DNA of 64,000 nucleotides from Pogona vitticeps (taxonomy: Eukaryota; Chordata; Lepidosauria; Squamata; Agamidae): contig NC_135794.1 in the NCBI RefSeq assembly GCF_051106095.1, forward strand, positions 24,802,747-24,866,746. Reading direction: 5' to 3'. Positions 1-9,559 of the stretch are shown here, piece by piece. Within the stretch, counting starts at the first letter, position 1. Every line of letters begins with the position of its first letter. The translations under genes and the position numbers were made by a program. The notes beneath the pieces are model-generated. The model worked only from the letters and a program-made list of their open reading frames with translations. It did no database searches and was not told where the DNA came from.

Positions 1-1146
1 ATTAGAAGAAGCAGTCTGCTTGTGATGCATTGATTTTTTTTGTAAACCTTTATGCCTTAAAAGGCTTGTCAAGTTTGATTTTCCTGCCCCTTAAAATACA
101 TATATACAAGACCTCTTTTCTGTAGTTACGGATGTCTCTAGAATTAGTGACTGAAGGATGCTGGGCGGGGATGCAGTCATCCCATCCTGGAGGTGGAGAG
201 GTGATAAGCAGTAGCCACTAGTCTTTACATTGACAGAATCCCCTGTCACAAGCCTCTTCCTTGTATTTACAATAAATCAATCAATCTTAAAAATGCCCAA
301 AAAGCTTATATTGCGAATTGTCAGGTAAGAGTCTCCCACCTTTCAACTTTACTACATGACCCAGGTTCTGAGTGTGTTGGGAGATGGAGAATAAAATCTG
401 TCTCATTTCTCTTTGATCATGTTACGCATCTATATCGTGATGTCCTTCACTTGCCCTTTCCTTCTAAATGAAATAACTCCACATCTTGTGACCCTTACTC
501 GCAGACGTGTTACTTCAAAAACTGAACATTTAGGTGGTCTACTTTGCTTCCCCCACCCCCGGCTCCACAATATCTTTTTTCAGATGTGGTGCATGTGATT
601 ATGTCAGATGAATGAACCTTACATCACATGGTGTACACTTGGTTTGTTAAAAAAAAAAACCAACAACCTAATACACTAAAATCAGTTCTTGCTATTTCCT
701 GCCTGTTGGAAAATGAAGCCCTAGAGGCAATGACAATTCATCCTATATTTTATAAACTGAATATGGTCTTCCCTGGAACATTTCCCACCCTTCTGGGGCT
801 AGTCATGCTTGTTCTGCTTCTCTGTATTGCAGAGAATGGACTCTCAGGACTTGCATGCTGATAAATATTTAAGGTTAAAAAACCACTGGAGTGTATAGGA
901 ATTAGTGTACACCAAACTATTCCGTTGAGCTGCCTTTTAACAAATAAGGTAACATTCACATATAAAAACTTCCAACAGAGGTGGTTTTCCGAGAATCTAG
1001 GGAAGCCTTAAGACTTCTTCTCAATCTGTAGGACATCACCCGCACCCCACAGTGGCCTGTTTTTGTCAAATCAACACCCAATATAGCTTGCAAGAATACC
1101 TGGAGTGGTCTAGTCTTTGACCACGCGACATCAGGTAGGCACTTAC
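1..1146 (-). other. SLC24A5: SLC24A5 intron 5 (partial)
   Basis: Non-coding sequence between the exon 5 donor and the window edge. No exon-like match to the rest of SLC24A5 and no clear repeat was seen; the short open frames here look like chance. Confidence 0.7.
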
Positions 1147-1247
1147 CAATAAACTTGATTGTCAATTATGATCGCAAGAACAGCGGCTGCGCTAACAGCA
1201 TAGGCCAGAGAGTCTCTAAACAGGGGCCAACAGGACAGTCTTGAAAC
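1147..1247 (-). CDS. SLC24A5: SLC24A5 coding exon 5
   Basis: 101 bp, starting in phase 0 and ending two bases into a codon (TG, expected Trp). The acceptor is atttaatag and the donor GTAAGT at 1146-1141. It encodes [20 protein letters not shown] and then [13 protein letters not shown], matching the human segment [20 protein letters not shown]. The next exon (YEGALLL in human) was not found between 1 and 1146, so it should lie beyond the window edge. Confidence 0.95.
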
Positions 1248-4092
1248 CTATTAAATGAAATGCAGAAGAAAAACGCAGGAGCATCTTGCAAGTTTTCTAG
1301 TAGCAGATGTCTTGGGTGATGCATCTTCCATATTTTGGGGGGTCTAGCTAATCAGGAGATACTGTAAATATTGCCATGTCCCTCTGAAAGAGAGCAGGCA
1401 GTGAAACCCGAACATTTCTCTATAAATATATTTGCATAGACAATAATGTTGCAAGAGACAGCTCTTGGATTTAGACCTCCCCCCCCCCCGCCTTCAGCTA
1501 AAACTTATCAAAACCCAGTATCGGGTGTAGTTTGCCAAAAGTTTTGACTGCCTCCAAATTGATTACATGCTGCTTTGCCGGCATATTAAGTTCGCCTGCC
1601 CTTGGATTAAGTCGGCGTTGGCAGGAAGGAGCCCATGAGAAAAATGGTTTTATGAGTACTGTATTGTAAAAGGCAGTACTTACCACACTAGAGAAGAGGC
1701 CACAAGCCGCGCAGATCCCGAGGAGGTTGTATATAGCAGAGCCGAGGATGGTGCTGACGCCTATGTTTCCCTTTGTGACAAAAACACCTAGAAGGCAAAG
1801 CATCCCTCGATAGAATTGTTTGCACCTTTTCCCCAAACGGGGCGAAAGGCATTCTCTGTTCTCATTAAAGTGTGGCTTCACTTTACCTAGGAAAGCTGTG
1901 ACCAGCTCAGGCGCAGAGCTGCCCGCTGCCATGAAAGTGGCTCCTGCAACGTCCGGGGAGAGGCCGAGGGCTGCAGCGAGTAAGTAAAGAGAAGGGAAGT
2001 AATAGGCAGGGGAGGGGAGGGGAGGGGGGGAAAGGTGAATATTGGATCTCTGCCTGAATTCTGGATGCTAACCATTTTATAAGAGCAGAGCCAGATCTTG
2101 AAAAGATTTGTGCTGAAATGCAACAGAGCACAAAGAACAAGGGCTCTGTTTAAGGGCTGTTCACTTGTATAGCAGAGAGGAATGACCTCTTTAAAAAGGC
2201 AACACCTTATGCAGATAAAAAGGGAAGGGGGGGAACCCTGAAACTTACACTCGCTGATCATCTCTAGGGACGGAAGGAAGTAATCATCACATACAATGGA
2301 CACAGCCAGGAACATATAAAGAATGATGATGAAATAGATAACAATGCCTCCATCTTCTCGCTCCTGCTGCGTAAAAAATCCTTCCGGGAATTCCGAAGAT
2401 GGGGAGAGAATGCATTGGCTTTTGTTTTCTGAAAAGCAAGAGTCAGGAAGGTTTTTTAACCTGATGGCAGAGCGCATTTTTTGTTGCCTCGTGTTTGAGA
2501 AATCTTCTGAAGGGCCTTGTAAAGCCAGTAGACCTTTCTGATACAGTGAAGAAGCTGGTGGTTTCCCCTCCATCTAGACAGAGGCAGGATTCGTTTCATC
2601 TTTAGACCGAGCTTTGTCTTCAGCTCCTGAAAACTAGACAGTACTGTACTGTAATGATCTCCTCCTCTGGCTGGTCTTTCTTCTGCCAGGACCCCCTTAA
2701 GACACCCAGTTTTGCCTTGTTTGGAAAGACAGAGCAGGGGCTAGAGTGAGGGCCAGTCCTTAGATGGTGGGAGGCCAAGGATGTCCAGACAGGGCTGGGT
2801 GCAATGCCTCCTGCCCCTGCCCACCAGCCGCTGCTGGTGTGAGCTGCTCTGTGCCCTCTATTTTTGTTGAAAAGCTGTGTGGGCCGGGTTTTGCATGTAA
2901 CTTGAAACAGACGTAAAGCAAGACACTCTTTTTTAAAAAAAGTGGCCAGTCTCTTGCTGGTTCTAGCCAAGGCCCAGCTCCATGCCCAGCCACCCTTTAC
3001 TAGAGAGTGAAGCCACACTGAGCCCAGGAGGTCTTTCTTTGTGGTATGCCCGACTGCCTTGCTCTTTGGCTGTTTTCTGCCCGACCCCACCCCCACCCCA
3101 AACTGGACACCTGCAGAGTTCACCCAAGTTTCTCCAGGCGACCTCCTCCTTGGTTTTTAGGAAGCGAACTGAGAACAAATTATAGAAAGCTGCCTTCTAC
3201 CAGGGGGTGCATATTGACTGGAGATGCTCAAATGGGTTTTCTTTTGTGTATTCTATTTATTGTTTTAGCTAGTGTTTAGTGAACTTTACTGCATTTTTAC
3301 TGCATTTATTACAGTGGTTTTTATTGCATGATTTTATTGTACATGTGCTGTGAACCGCCCAGCAAGTGATAACACTGATGGGGCAGTATAGAAGGTGCAA
3401 ATAGCAGATAAGTGGGTGACTGCTGTATAAACAAGCCCCTGCAAGGGCAGCCAGTTTACCCCAGTGCTCACCTGGCAGCGTTGAGGCCCTTCGAAGAGCA
3501 GCAGGTCAGCCTGAGCCAGGACTTCAAGACGGTGGAGGGCAGCGCGGCCTCTGGCTGGCGATGCCTGCTCTTGCGCTGCCCGTGTGCGCGGGCGCGCAAG
3601 AGCGATCCTGCTTTCGATCGGGGCCAGGGCTGCGCTTTGCGCCCCTCCCCCTCCCCTGGCCTGCCAAGCGGATCGGTGTGGGTTTTGCTCCTCCGAGCCA
3701 CTGCCCCCCGCCCCGGATCCCGGTGGATCTGCGCCCTCCTCACCCGAACCGCCTTTCCATCCCTGCTTAACTGGAAGAGGAGCGCGAGCGAAGCCCGCTC
3801 CGAGACCCCCCCCCTCGCGCCTTACACGGAAGGAAGCTCGCCTTTCCCGGTACTGTGCCCGTCCCACCTCCCCGCCGCCTCTTTCGCGTGGGATCCCGGC
3901 TGCAGAGCCGGCTCCCGCTGCTCCGGCCCACGGGCCGCCCTTTGAGGCCGTGCCGGCGGCGGGCGGGCATCGGAGGCGCAGGGCTGCCGCGGGGCACCTG
4001 CTCGCGCGGAGCAACAGTTGCCCAAAAAGTCAACAAAAACAACAACAACAGGAGTTTACCTGGGGATTCGGGAGGAAGAGAGAGAGAGAGTG

Positions 4093-4166
<74 letters not shown>

Positions 4167-4324
4167 GAGAACCCCCCCCTTCCCGCCTCCCTCTTACCGG
4201 GACCGTCGGTGTCGGAGAGCGGCTGGGCGGAGGCGCCGGGCCAGGGCTCCCTTCCCGGGGAAGCCGCCGGTGCCCGGAGCAGCGCCGCCACCAGCACGGC
4301 CGCCAGCCCCGGCCGCCTCGGCAT
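1147..4324 (-). CDS. SLC24A5: SLC24A5 (NCKX5), 5' half: coding exons 1-5
   Basis: K+-dependent Na+/Ca2+ exchanger of melanosome/trans-Golgi membranes, needed for melanin pigmentation. Five exons on the minus strand (4198-4324, 2249-2428, 1887-1970, 1684-1787, 1147-1247) join in frame at GT/AG sites to give 596 nt, about 198 of the roughly 500 residues usual for the family. Visible parts: hydrophobic signal-like N-terminus (residues 1-20), N-glycosylation sequon NKS at 44-46, the family block [11 protein letters not shown], a first membrane segment ([19 protein letters not shown]), and the alpha-1 repeat ([20 protein letters not shown] followed by [13 protein letters not shown]). The alignment recalled from human SLC24A5 is near continuous with an offset of +2 residues. 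SLC24A5 is preferred to SLC24A1-4 because of ELVTAFLG and [13 protein letters not shown]. Exons 6 onward must lie left of position 1. No break is seen. Confidence 0.97.
1684..1787 (-). CDS. SLC24A5: SLC24A5 coding exon 4
   Basis: 104 bp, ending in phase 0. The acceptor is gccttctag and the donor GTAAGT at 1683-1678. It encodes [20 protein letters not shown] and then [15 protein letters not shown], completing the alpha-1 repeat. Intron 3 before it is only 99 bp. Confidence 0.97.
1887..1970 (-). CDS. SLC24A5: SLC24A5 coding exon 3 (alpha-1 repeat, Ala113)
   Basis: 84 bp, phase 1 to phase 1. The acceptor ctgcag is preceded by an unusually long C-rich pyrimidine tract, and the donor GTAAAG is at 1886-1881. 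It encodes [20 protein letters not shown] and the rest of the first ion-binding alpha repeat. Ala113 (GCC) is the equivalent of human Ala111, the site of the A111T skin-colour variant, so this animal carries the ancestral alanine. Confidence 0.97.
   Translation of the reverse strand, partial: PSASPRTLQEPLSWQRAALRLSWSQLS
1971..2248 (-). other. SLC24A5: SLC24A5 intron 2 with C-rich tract
   Basis: 278-bp intron. On the gene strand it carries a run of CCCCT repeats (plus strand 2009-2035, repeated GGGGA) about 40-65 nt upstream of the exon 3 acceptor. It may serve as an extended polypyrimidine tract and can form a G-quadruplex on the plus strand or an i-motif on the other. Confidence 0.7.
2249..2428 (-). 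CDS. SLC24A5: SLC24A5 coding exon 2
   Basis: 180 bp, phase 1 to phase 1. The acceptor ttgcttttcag lies just upstream and the donor GTAAGT at 2248-2243. It encodes the luminal N-glycosylation site, the conserved block [11 protein letters not shown] and the first membrane segment through to [17 protein letters not shown]. This is the best matching exon to mammalian SLC24A5. Confidence 0.97.
3225..3410 (+). mobile_element. Degraded CR1/L2-type LINE 3' end
   Basis: An AT-rich lead with repeated ttttattg words is followed by gctgtgaaccgcccag and a ggggcagtatagaaggtgca stretch. This resembles the common amniote LINE 3'UTR 'taagccgcc...gggcggtatataaat'. No target duplication or tail was resolved. 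Old and partial. Confidence 0.45.
4075..4166 (+). repeat. (GA)n/(GAAA)n microsatellite in SLC24A5 intron 1
   Basis: About 18 GAAA units preceded by a short GA run. It begins about 30 nt inside intron 1 from the exon 1 donor, so the nascent transcript reads as a long CUUU pyrimidine tract. Confidence 0.95.
4198..4324 (-). CDS. SLC24A5: SLC24A5 coding exon 1 (signal peptide)
   Basis: It encodes 42 residues plus one base, starting [16 protein letters not shown]. The ATG at 4324-4322 has G at -3. A second in-frame ATG lies 24 codons upstream at 4396, but the downstream start gives the length expected from the human protein (46 residues before QC against 45) and places the hydrophobic core directly at the N-terminus. 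The donor GTAAGAG follows at 4197. The residue sequence itself is poorly conserved, as is usual for a signal peptide; the assignment rests on frame, splice phase (1) and position. Confidence 0.88.
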
Positions 4325-4620
4325 CCCGCCGGTGGCTCGCTTCCCGACCGGGCGAGCGGGCGGGCGGCGGATGAAGGGGAGCCGGCCGGGGATCATGTGA
4401 GGCGGGCGCCGGGGCCTCCCCGCGGCTGGAGGGGCAGGACTGAAGGGAGGACCGGAGGAAGGAGGTCCCAAGGAGCGCGAGGGGCCGGCGGGCGGGCCTC
4501 TGGGGGAGAGGGGCCAGGCGGCACCAGGGGAAGGGGCGGCCGGCCGGGCCTACCTCCCTCCCGGGCTCCTCAAAGCCGCCTTTATTCCGCAAAGGAGGAG
4601 GGCGCCTGGTTTGCAGAGAA

Positions 4621-5639
4621 CTGCCGGCACTCTCTTGACACCGTCTGCCTTAACCTTTCCTGGCTTTCCTGCTCCCTTTGAGCTCAGATGCAATCAGGAG
4701 GGGAGCTGTCGCAGAACAAAAGATTTCCCTGAAACAATATATGGCTGCAGGCTGTTGCTCTTGCAATGGCAAGTGTCTGAGGCAGCTTTGGCCTTGAATG
4801 GGCAATTAAAAGCCATTAACTTTACAAAAGACCCGCTCCCTTAATGGGTGAAATGGACCGACCCGGCGGCCAGCCTCTTGGCACGCACCCTCCTTGTAGG
4901 CGGCTGGCTATGAGAGGTGACATTGTGAGCCCCTGCAAAAGGACCCCCTGCATTGCTGCAGGCTGGAGGTTTTATCTCCGCTCCGCTGTCCCTGCGTCTC
5001 CTTCCAGGCCCCCTGAACTGCCCTGGTCCCATCCTGTGTGATAAGGGAGAGACTTAGATTTTTGTCCCCCCCCGCCCCGCCCCGCCCCACCGCGGTCAAG
5101 AGCTCAGAAGCGCTTAACAAAGTCTCCACAGGATGGAGCCCTGGCCGTTGAAAGGGCACCGAACCGGCTATCCTTTGTAGATCTGTCTCGTCTTCTAGAT
5201 TTAGATGTAAAAAAAGAAAGGCAGAATAGAAGCCGATATAGCCCTGGTTGAATGAATGCCCCAGCAAGACTGGTTCCGACGTGACCGGTTTGCTAAGGAA
5301 GCAGCCCTTGAGTGGCCGAGGTGGTTTTTTTCTCTCTCCCCCCCCCCCCCCCCAGCCCGGCGCTCTTCCTGGGCGAAGGGGATTTATCTATCCCGCCCGC
5401 TGTTTATTCCAAAGGAAACCTGGCAGGGGCTGGGAGGGAATCAGGCGAGGCTTCTTCCGGGCTAGTTTCTGGTCGGTTGCTTCCGAGGCCCTCTTCAAAC
5501 ACCGAAGGATGGAATGCAATGGAGGGTTAGATGCTCAGGTCGCCAACCGTTTCCCCTGCACAGGCTTCTATCTGCCTCTCCATCCAGGATCGGGCCCCTT
5601 CAGCAGGCCCGGCCGGCGATCCGTTCCGCTCAATCACGG
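4621..5639. other. SLC24A5 upstream flank, no gene seen
   Basis: Mixed composition between the two CpG islands. It includes poly-C/CCCCG stretches at about 5063-5092 and 5339-5355. No exon or repeat was recognised. Confidence 0.6.
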
Positions 5640-5760
5640 GCGGCAGCTCCGGCTTTCATAAATATTTGCGAGTCAATTACGCGCAATCATATGCTGGGAT
5701 TGTCGCTAACGATTTATTAGGAGGGGACTATTACGCGCTTCTTTGGTGTATTAGTCACAC
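5640..5760. promoter_or_regulatory. Candidate conserved element between CpG islands
   Basis: An AT-rich block set inside GC-rich DNA, with dense homeobox-like words (cataaatattt, gcgcaatcatatgc, acgatttattag, attacgcgc). It has no repeat character. The sharp change in composition suggests constraint; conservation is inferred, not measured. Confidence 0.35.
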
Positions 5761-5819
5761 ACAACAGGAAGAGGAAAGACAACCGCCTTGTTGCTTTTTT
5801 CCTTTCCCGTCCGCCGGCT

Positions 5820-7630
5820 GGTTGGTTTTCCATCCTCCCTTGGGCATCGCGGGCTGTGAGCGAGGAGGGAGGCCCCCAAAAGCGAACAGAAACTCGAAAG
5901 CCCGGACGGCCCTCCGCTGCTGCTGCTGCTGCTCTGCGGCGGGGAAGGGTGGTCGGTGGGCCTGGGAAGCACACCCGCATGATGAATGAAGGGGGCAAGC
6001 TTTTGAGCGCTGCAGAATGCTTGGTCAGGGCTGGTGAACCCTACATGATGGGGTGATTGGGGAGGGGGGGGGAAACGTACCCAGCGCCGCAGGCCTCTCC
6101 CGGGCGAAGCCAAGGAACCGGGAGTTGCCTGTAAGGAAACCAACCCCAAATCTGCAGCTTTTCTTGGGCCACCCAGAAATGCTGCATAATAACGAGCAAG
6201 GGCTTTTCGTTGAATAGGGCCGGCCCTTCAACCGACTTAGCAGGGGAGGGGAGGGGAGGGGAGAACCCCGAAGCCCGGTTGATCACCACCGAGGCCGCGT
6301 TCCCTCCCGGTCTCAAAGCCAGGACCGAGCTGGATCGGGGCCTCTTCCTTTCTGCCAGAGCAAGAGGGAGGCGCCCAAGGTCCCCGGGAGAGCCCGGGCC
6401 TGAATCCTGGGTCCCAACTGGCCCGCCCGCCTTGCCCAGGGGGAGCCTTGGCCCCTCGCCTCGCCCGGGCCCGCCTGCCTGGAGATTGCCGGCAGCTGTG
6501 TGTGTGTGTGTGGGGGGGGGAAAGGCCTCCCATCCCACACCTGCTGGCCTGGCCCGAACCACTTCGAGTAGAGGGGGGGGGCTTTCAAACGCCCCCCCCC
6601 CCCGGGAAAGAGCCGGCCCGCCAGAGGAACCCATAAGCCGCCCAGCATTGGCAGGGGAAGAGGTCTTGCCCTCGCCGCCGCCGCCGCCGCGCCCATTTCT
6701 CAGGAGGGTGGGGGGGGGGGAAAGAGAGGGCCGTCTGCTCTCTCTCCCCCCGCCGCAGGCAGGGACCTGGGACCGTCCGGGTTCACCTGCTGAGGGGCCC
6801 ACCTGTGGGCCGCCTTCCCTCCCTGGTGGAGGCCGGCCGCGAAGAAGGGGTGGCCGGCCCGGGCCCCGCAGCCCTCGTCCGGGAGGTGAGTGTGGCGCTG
6901 GCCTGCCCTTCCTTGGGGGGCCCACCGCCCCACCCCCGAAGCCCTGGCCCTGAGGGGGCCGCGCGGCTTGGAGCCCCGAGGGCTGGGCGCCAAAGGGGGC
7001 CGCTCCGGAGGGCGGGAGGCCCCGCGTGGCTGGCCCGCCGCCTCCGCCGCCGCTCCTGCCTTCCGGGCGGGGGCCTCCGGAGAGGAGACGGGGGGGGGCC
7101 TCCTGCGGAAACCCGAGAGAAAGCCCCGGGGCGCTTCCTCGGGGGGGGGGCGCGCTTGTCTGGCTGCCTCCGGGGCGAAGGGGGGGGGCGCCTGTGGAGG
7201 CCCTGTCGCCTGAGGCAGCCCGGCGGGCGGGAGAAGCGCCCTGCCCGGCTCCCCAATCTCTAAACCGAGTGCTCAGGGCATCTAAACCGAGGGGCCCGGA
7301 ATGCAACCCCCCCCCCAAAAAAAAGCTGTAATCTAGAAGCTGGGGGTGGGAAGGGCCCTCGGGGGCCACCGGGTCCACCCCCACCCACCCCACCCCCTCG
7401 TGCTCGGCGCGGGAGTCCCAGCCAAAGGCCGCTCGGAGAGGCGGCGCTCCCGGTTCCCCTCCAACGCCTCCAGCCCTGGAGAGATCCCGGAGCGAGAGCC
7501 GGTGTTTCAAGAAAGGGGTGTGGGCGTTTGGTGAGGGGTGACCATTGTGCCAGGTGGGCAGGGCAGGTGCCCGCGCGGCGAGCCTGGAGGGGCAGCAGGA
7601 AGGTCGCCAGGAAAAGCAGAGCCACCCTTT
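5820..7630. promoter_or_regulatory. Large second CpG island
   Basis: About 1.8 kb of very high GC and CpG density with poly-G/C runs, CCG repeats (about 6678-6692), a GGGGA G4-type run (6242-6263) and a strong plus-strand splice donor (GGGAG|GTGAGT, after 6885). No start codon with a recognisable protein follows on either strand. It may be an alternative or divergent promoter, for example of a non-coding RNA. Confidence 0.6.
6480..6520 (+). repeat. Short (TG)n and poly-G
   Basis: A tgtgtgtgtgtg run followed by a G run inside the second CpG island. Simple sequence. Confidence 0.7.
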
Positions 7631-7737
7631 GAGTAAAGGCATCCCATAATCTTTACTGGGAGCGTCTTTGGAGGATGGATAGAAATAACTGGGGAAACAC
7701 ATCCACCCCCACCCCGAAGTCTGAGCTTTATTGCTGG

Positions 7738-7960
7738 AAGTCCATCAAAGTGCCCATATCCAAGGTGTAGACTTATTGTTGCAGGCCTTCCAGCTGCCGC
7801 CAACTTTGGGTGACCCCATGATCCTCCAGAATGTCCCTGTCCTCAGCTGCCCTGCTCAGCTCTTGCAAACTCAACCTGGTGGCTTCCTTGAGGGAGTCTT
7901 CCCATCCTGTATTGGGTCTTCCTCTTTTCCTGGTGCCTTCCACCTTTCCCAACATTAATC
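7738..7960 (-). mobile_element. LINE fragment, RTE/BovB-like RT C-terminus
   Basis: The minus strand encodes MLGKVEGTRKRGRPNTGWED followed by SLKEATRLSLQELSRAAEDR. This is the typical 'GKvEGkRkRGRPrtrW.D.i.ea' C-terminal signature of RTE-type LINE reverse transcriptases. It is 5' truncated, about 220 bp, with a short open frame ending near 7773. The family subgroup is not certain. Confidence 0.7.
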
Positions 7961-9480
7961 TGCCAACAAGACGGGGAATTTCTTAAGTGTGTGATTGTCA
8001 CAGCAGGAGCTTCTTTCAACTCCTGTAACTTGCAAATTACTGGTTTTGATTTGTGTTTGGATCTTCAGGTCATATATAGCAAATCTACCAATTATTCTGG
8101 TGAAGAATTCTAAAGACTTCAAATATCTGCATTCCTTGATGGCATTTTGGTTGGCCTTAATAATAGTATCACCCAGCTGTGTGTGTTGCGTATAAATTCA
8201 TAGCCGGTGGTTGGCTGCCTTTTCCTTTCCTTTTCTCTTCCTCCTTTGGCACGTTTCTTTAAAACTGTGGTATGGCTCTTGTTTCCTTCTCAGCTTCTGA
8301 GTAAGATGGGATTGCTTCTGTTTTCTACCGGAATCTGTTCTCTGAAATTATTGTCATCTGTTGGAGTCGCGAGCCCATTTCTATGCAAATGAGTATCGCG
8401 GCTATCAGTTTATGCCAGCCCCTTATCAATTCACAAAGGATTTAAAAAGGAATGGCGAGGAAGAGGTGGATTTTTCTTTCGATTCTGGCCTCGCCGAACT
8501 CTATTAGGAGCCAATTATGGAGCTAAACGAACATACACAGAGAGACATACACACATGCGCGGGGCGCTGCCTCTGGCTATGCTTTCCTGACAGGCGCAAT
8601 GCAGTTGGAGAGGGAAAGAGAAGTCAGAATACCATCAGCTCAAATGAAACAGAAATGTTTCGCTTGTCTGGGTTATCACTGTCCCATTATTTCCCACCCC
8701 AGGCAATTAGGAAACAAAAAAACAAGATACAAGGAAGAACACTGAGTTGGTTGGTTGGTTTTGCCACCAACCACGAGGACTGTTGCGAGGGCTTCCTCCT
8801 GGAACATACGATCGTTTTCATTCCATGGTCCTATAAATGTGAACATAAGGAGCAGAGACAAGAGTATTTCTGAGCATATGGAGAGTGCATGCGAGACACG
8901 GCATAGTTTTCAAGTCACTTTATACAGCAGCCCTGTGACCCTTGGCAGCCTCAAGTTTTGCAACCTTTCACCCAGTTCAGATGCTGAGAAGGCTTCATTT
9001 GTGGCACGTCCAGGATCATCATCATCATACAGAATTGTCTGCCTAGTTCATTTCCCTCTCCCGGGAGTTCAGCCACAGTTCTCGTCATCAGTGTGATTAA
9101 AGCGTGCTGTTAAATGTTGGAGGCGAACCTGTGAAGCTTCAACACATTGAGCGTAAATGACCAGCGTAATGGTCCCTACCCCCACATTTTCTTCATGAAG
9201 AAATAGATGTTGACCATGAGATATGTTTCCTCCCCAAAACTACAGCGCATGGGTCCTAAAACCACAATATGTTACCCCCTGCCTCTCCCTGGTAAGAGGC
9301 CCGCCCCGAGTGGAAAATCCATGGCAAATGTTTCCATCTAAAGTAGACAAACCAGGTTTTAAACATTGCGTCAACCTTAGGCCTGGCCACCAGGGGGTGC
9401 TGAAGGGCAGGCGATCCCTTGCCTTCCAGGGCCCTTGTTCTCAAAGCCCTGCTAGAGCTGGTTTCAGAAAACCTCCCCCC
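7961..9480. other. Intergenic, mostly unclassified
   Basis: No exon or clear mobile element was seen apart from the candidate conserved block at 8350-8530. Confidence 0.5.
8350..8530. promoter_or_regulatory. Candidate conserved enhancer with POU octamer
   Basis: Contains a perfect octamer ATGCAAAT (about 8382-8391), cttatcaattcacaaagg (Sox-like ACAAAG), a tttaaaaagg run and gccaattatggagc. The block is non-repetitive. The regulatory role is inferred. Confidence 0.35.
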
Positions 9481-9498
9481 TGCACTGCGAAGCAAGTG

Positions 9499-9548
9499 CT
9501 TGTGTGTGTGTGTGTGTTTGTGTTTGTGTGTTTGTGTGTTTGTGTGTG
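9499..9548 (+). repeat. (TG)n microsatellite with TTTG interruptions
   Basis: Runs of tgtgtg broken by tttg units. Confidence 0.9.
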
Positions 9549-9559
9549 TCAGGGAAACT

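Larger units (their letters stand above)
2429..4197 (-). other. SLC24A5: SLC24A5 intron 1
   Basis: 1.77 kb intron. It contains a (GAAA)n microsatellite close to the donor, the inner part of the promoter CpG island (about 3.47-4.2 kb), an old LINE 3' end (about 3225-3410), and otherwise nothing recognised. Confidence 0.85.
3470..4620. promoter_or_regulatory. CpG island over SLC24A5 exon 1 / promoter
   Basis: High GC with many CpG dinucleotides, GGGCGG-type Sp1 boxes and no TATA box close to the start codon. It spans SLC24A5 exon 1, so the transcription start is probably at about 4.33-4.6 kb on the minus strand. The island is visible by base composition; its promoter role is inferred from position. 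Confidence 0.7.

Noticed and set aside
1-1146. Possible SLC24A5 exon 6
   Set aside because: No frame on the minus strand matches YEGALLLLIYGLYV or the following family sequence.
1887-2573. 228-codon minus-strand frame read as one exon
   Set aside because: It runs through intron 2 of SLC24A5; only the parts at 2249-2428 and 1887-1970 match the protein, in line with the splice sites.
6041-7702. 553-codon open frame on the minus strand
   Set aside because: Lies in the extremely GC-rich CpG island where stop codons are rare; the product is low-complexity G/P/R with no domain, and overlapping frames are equally long.
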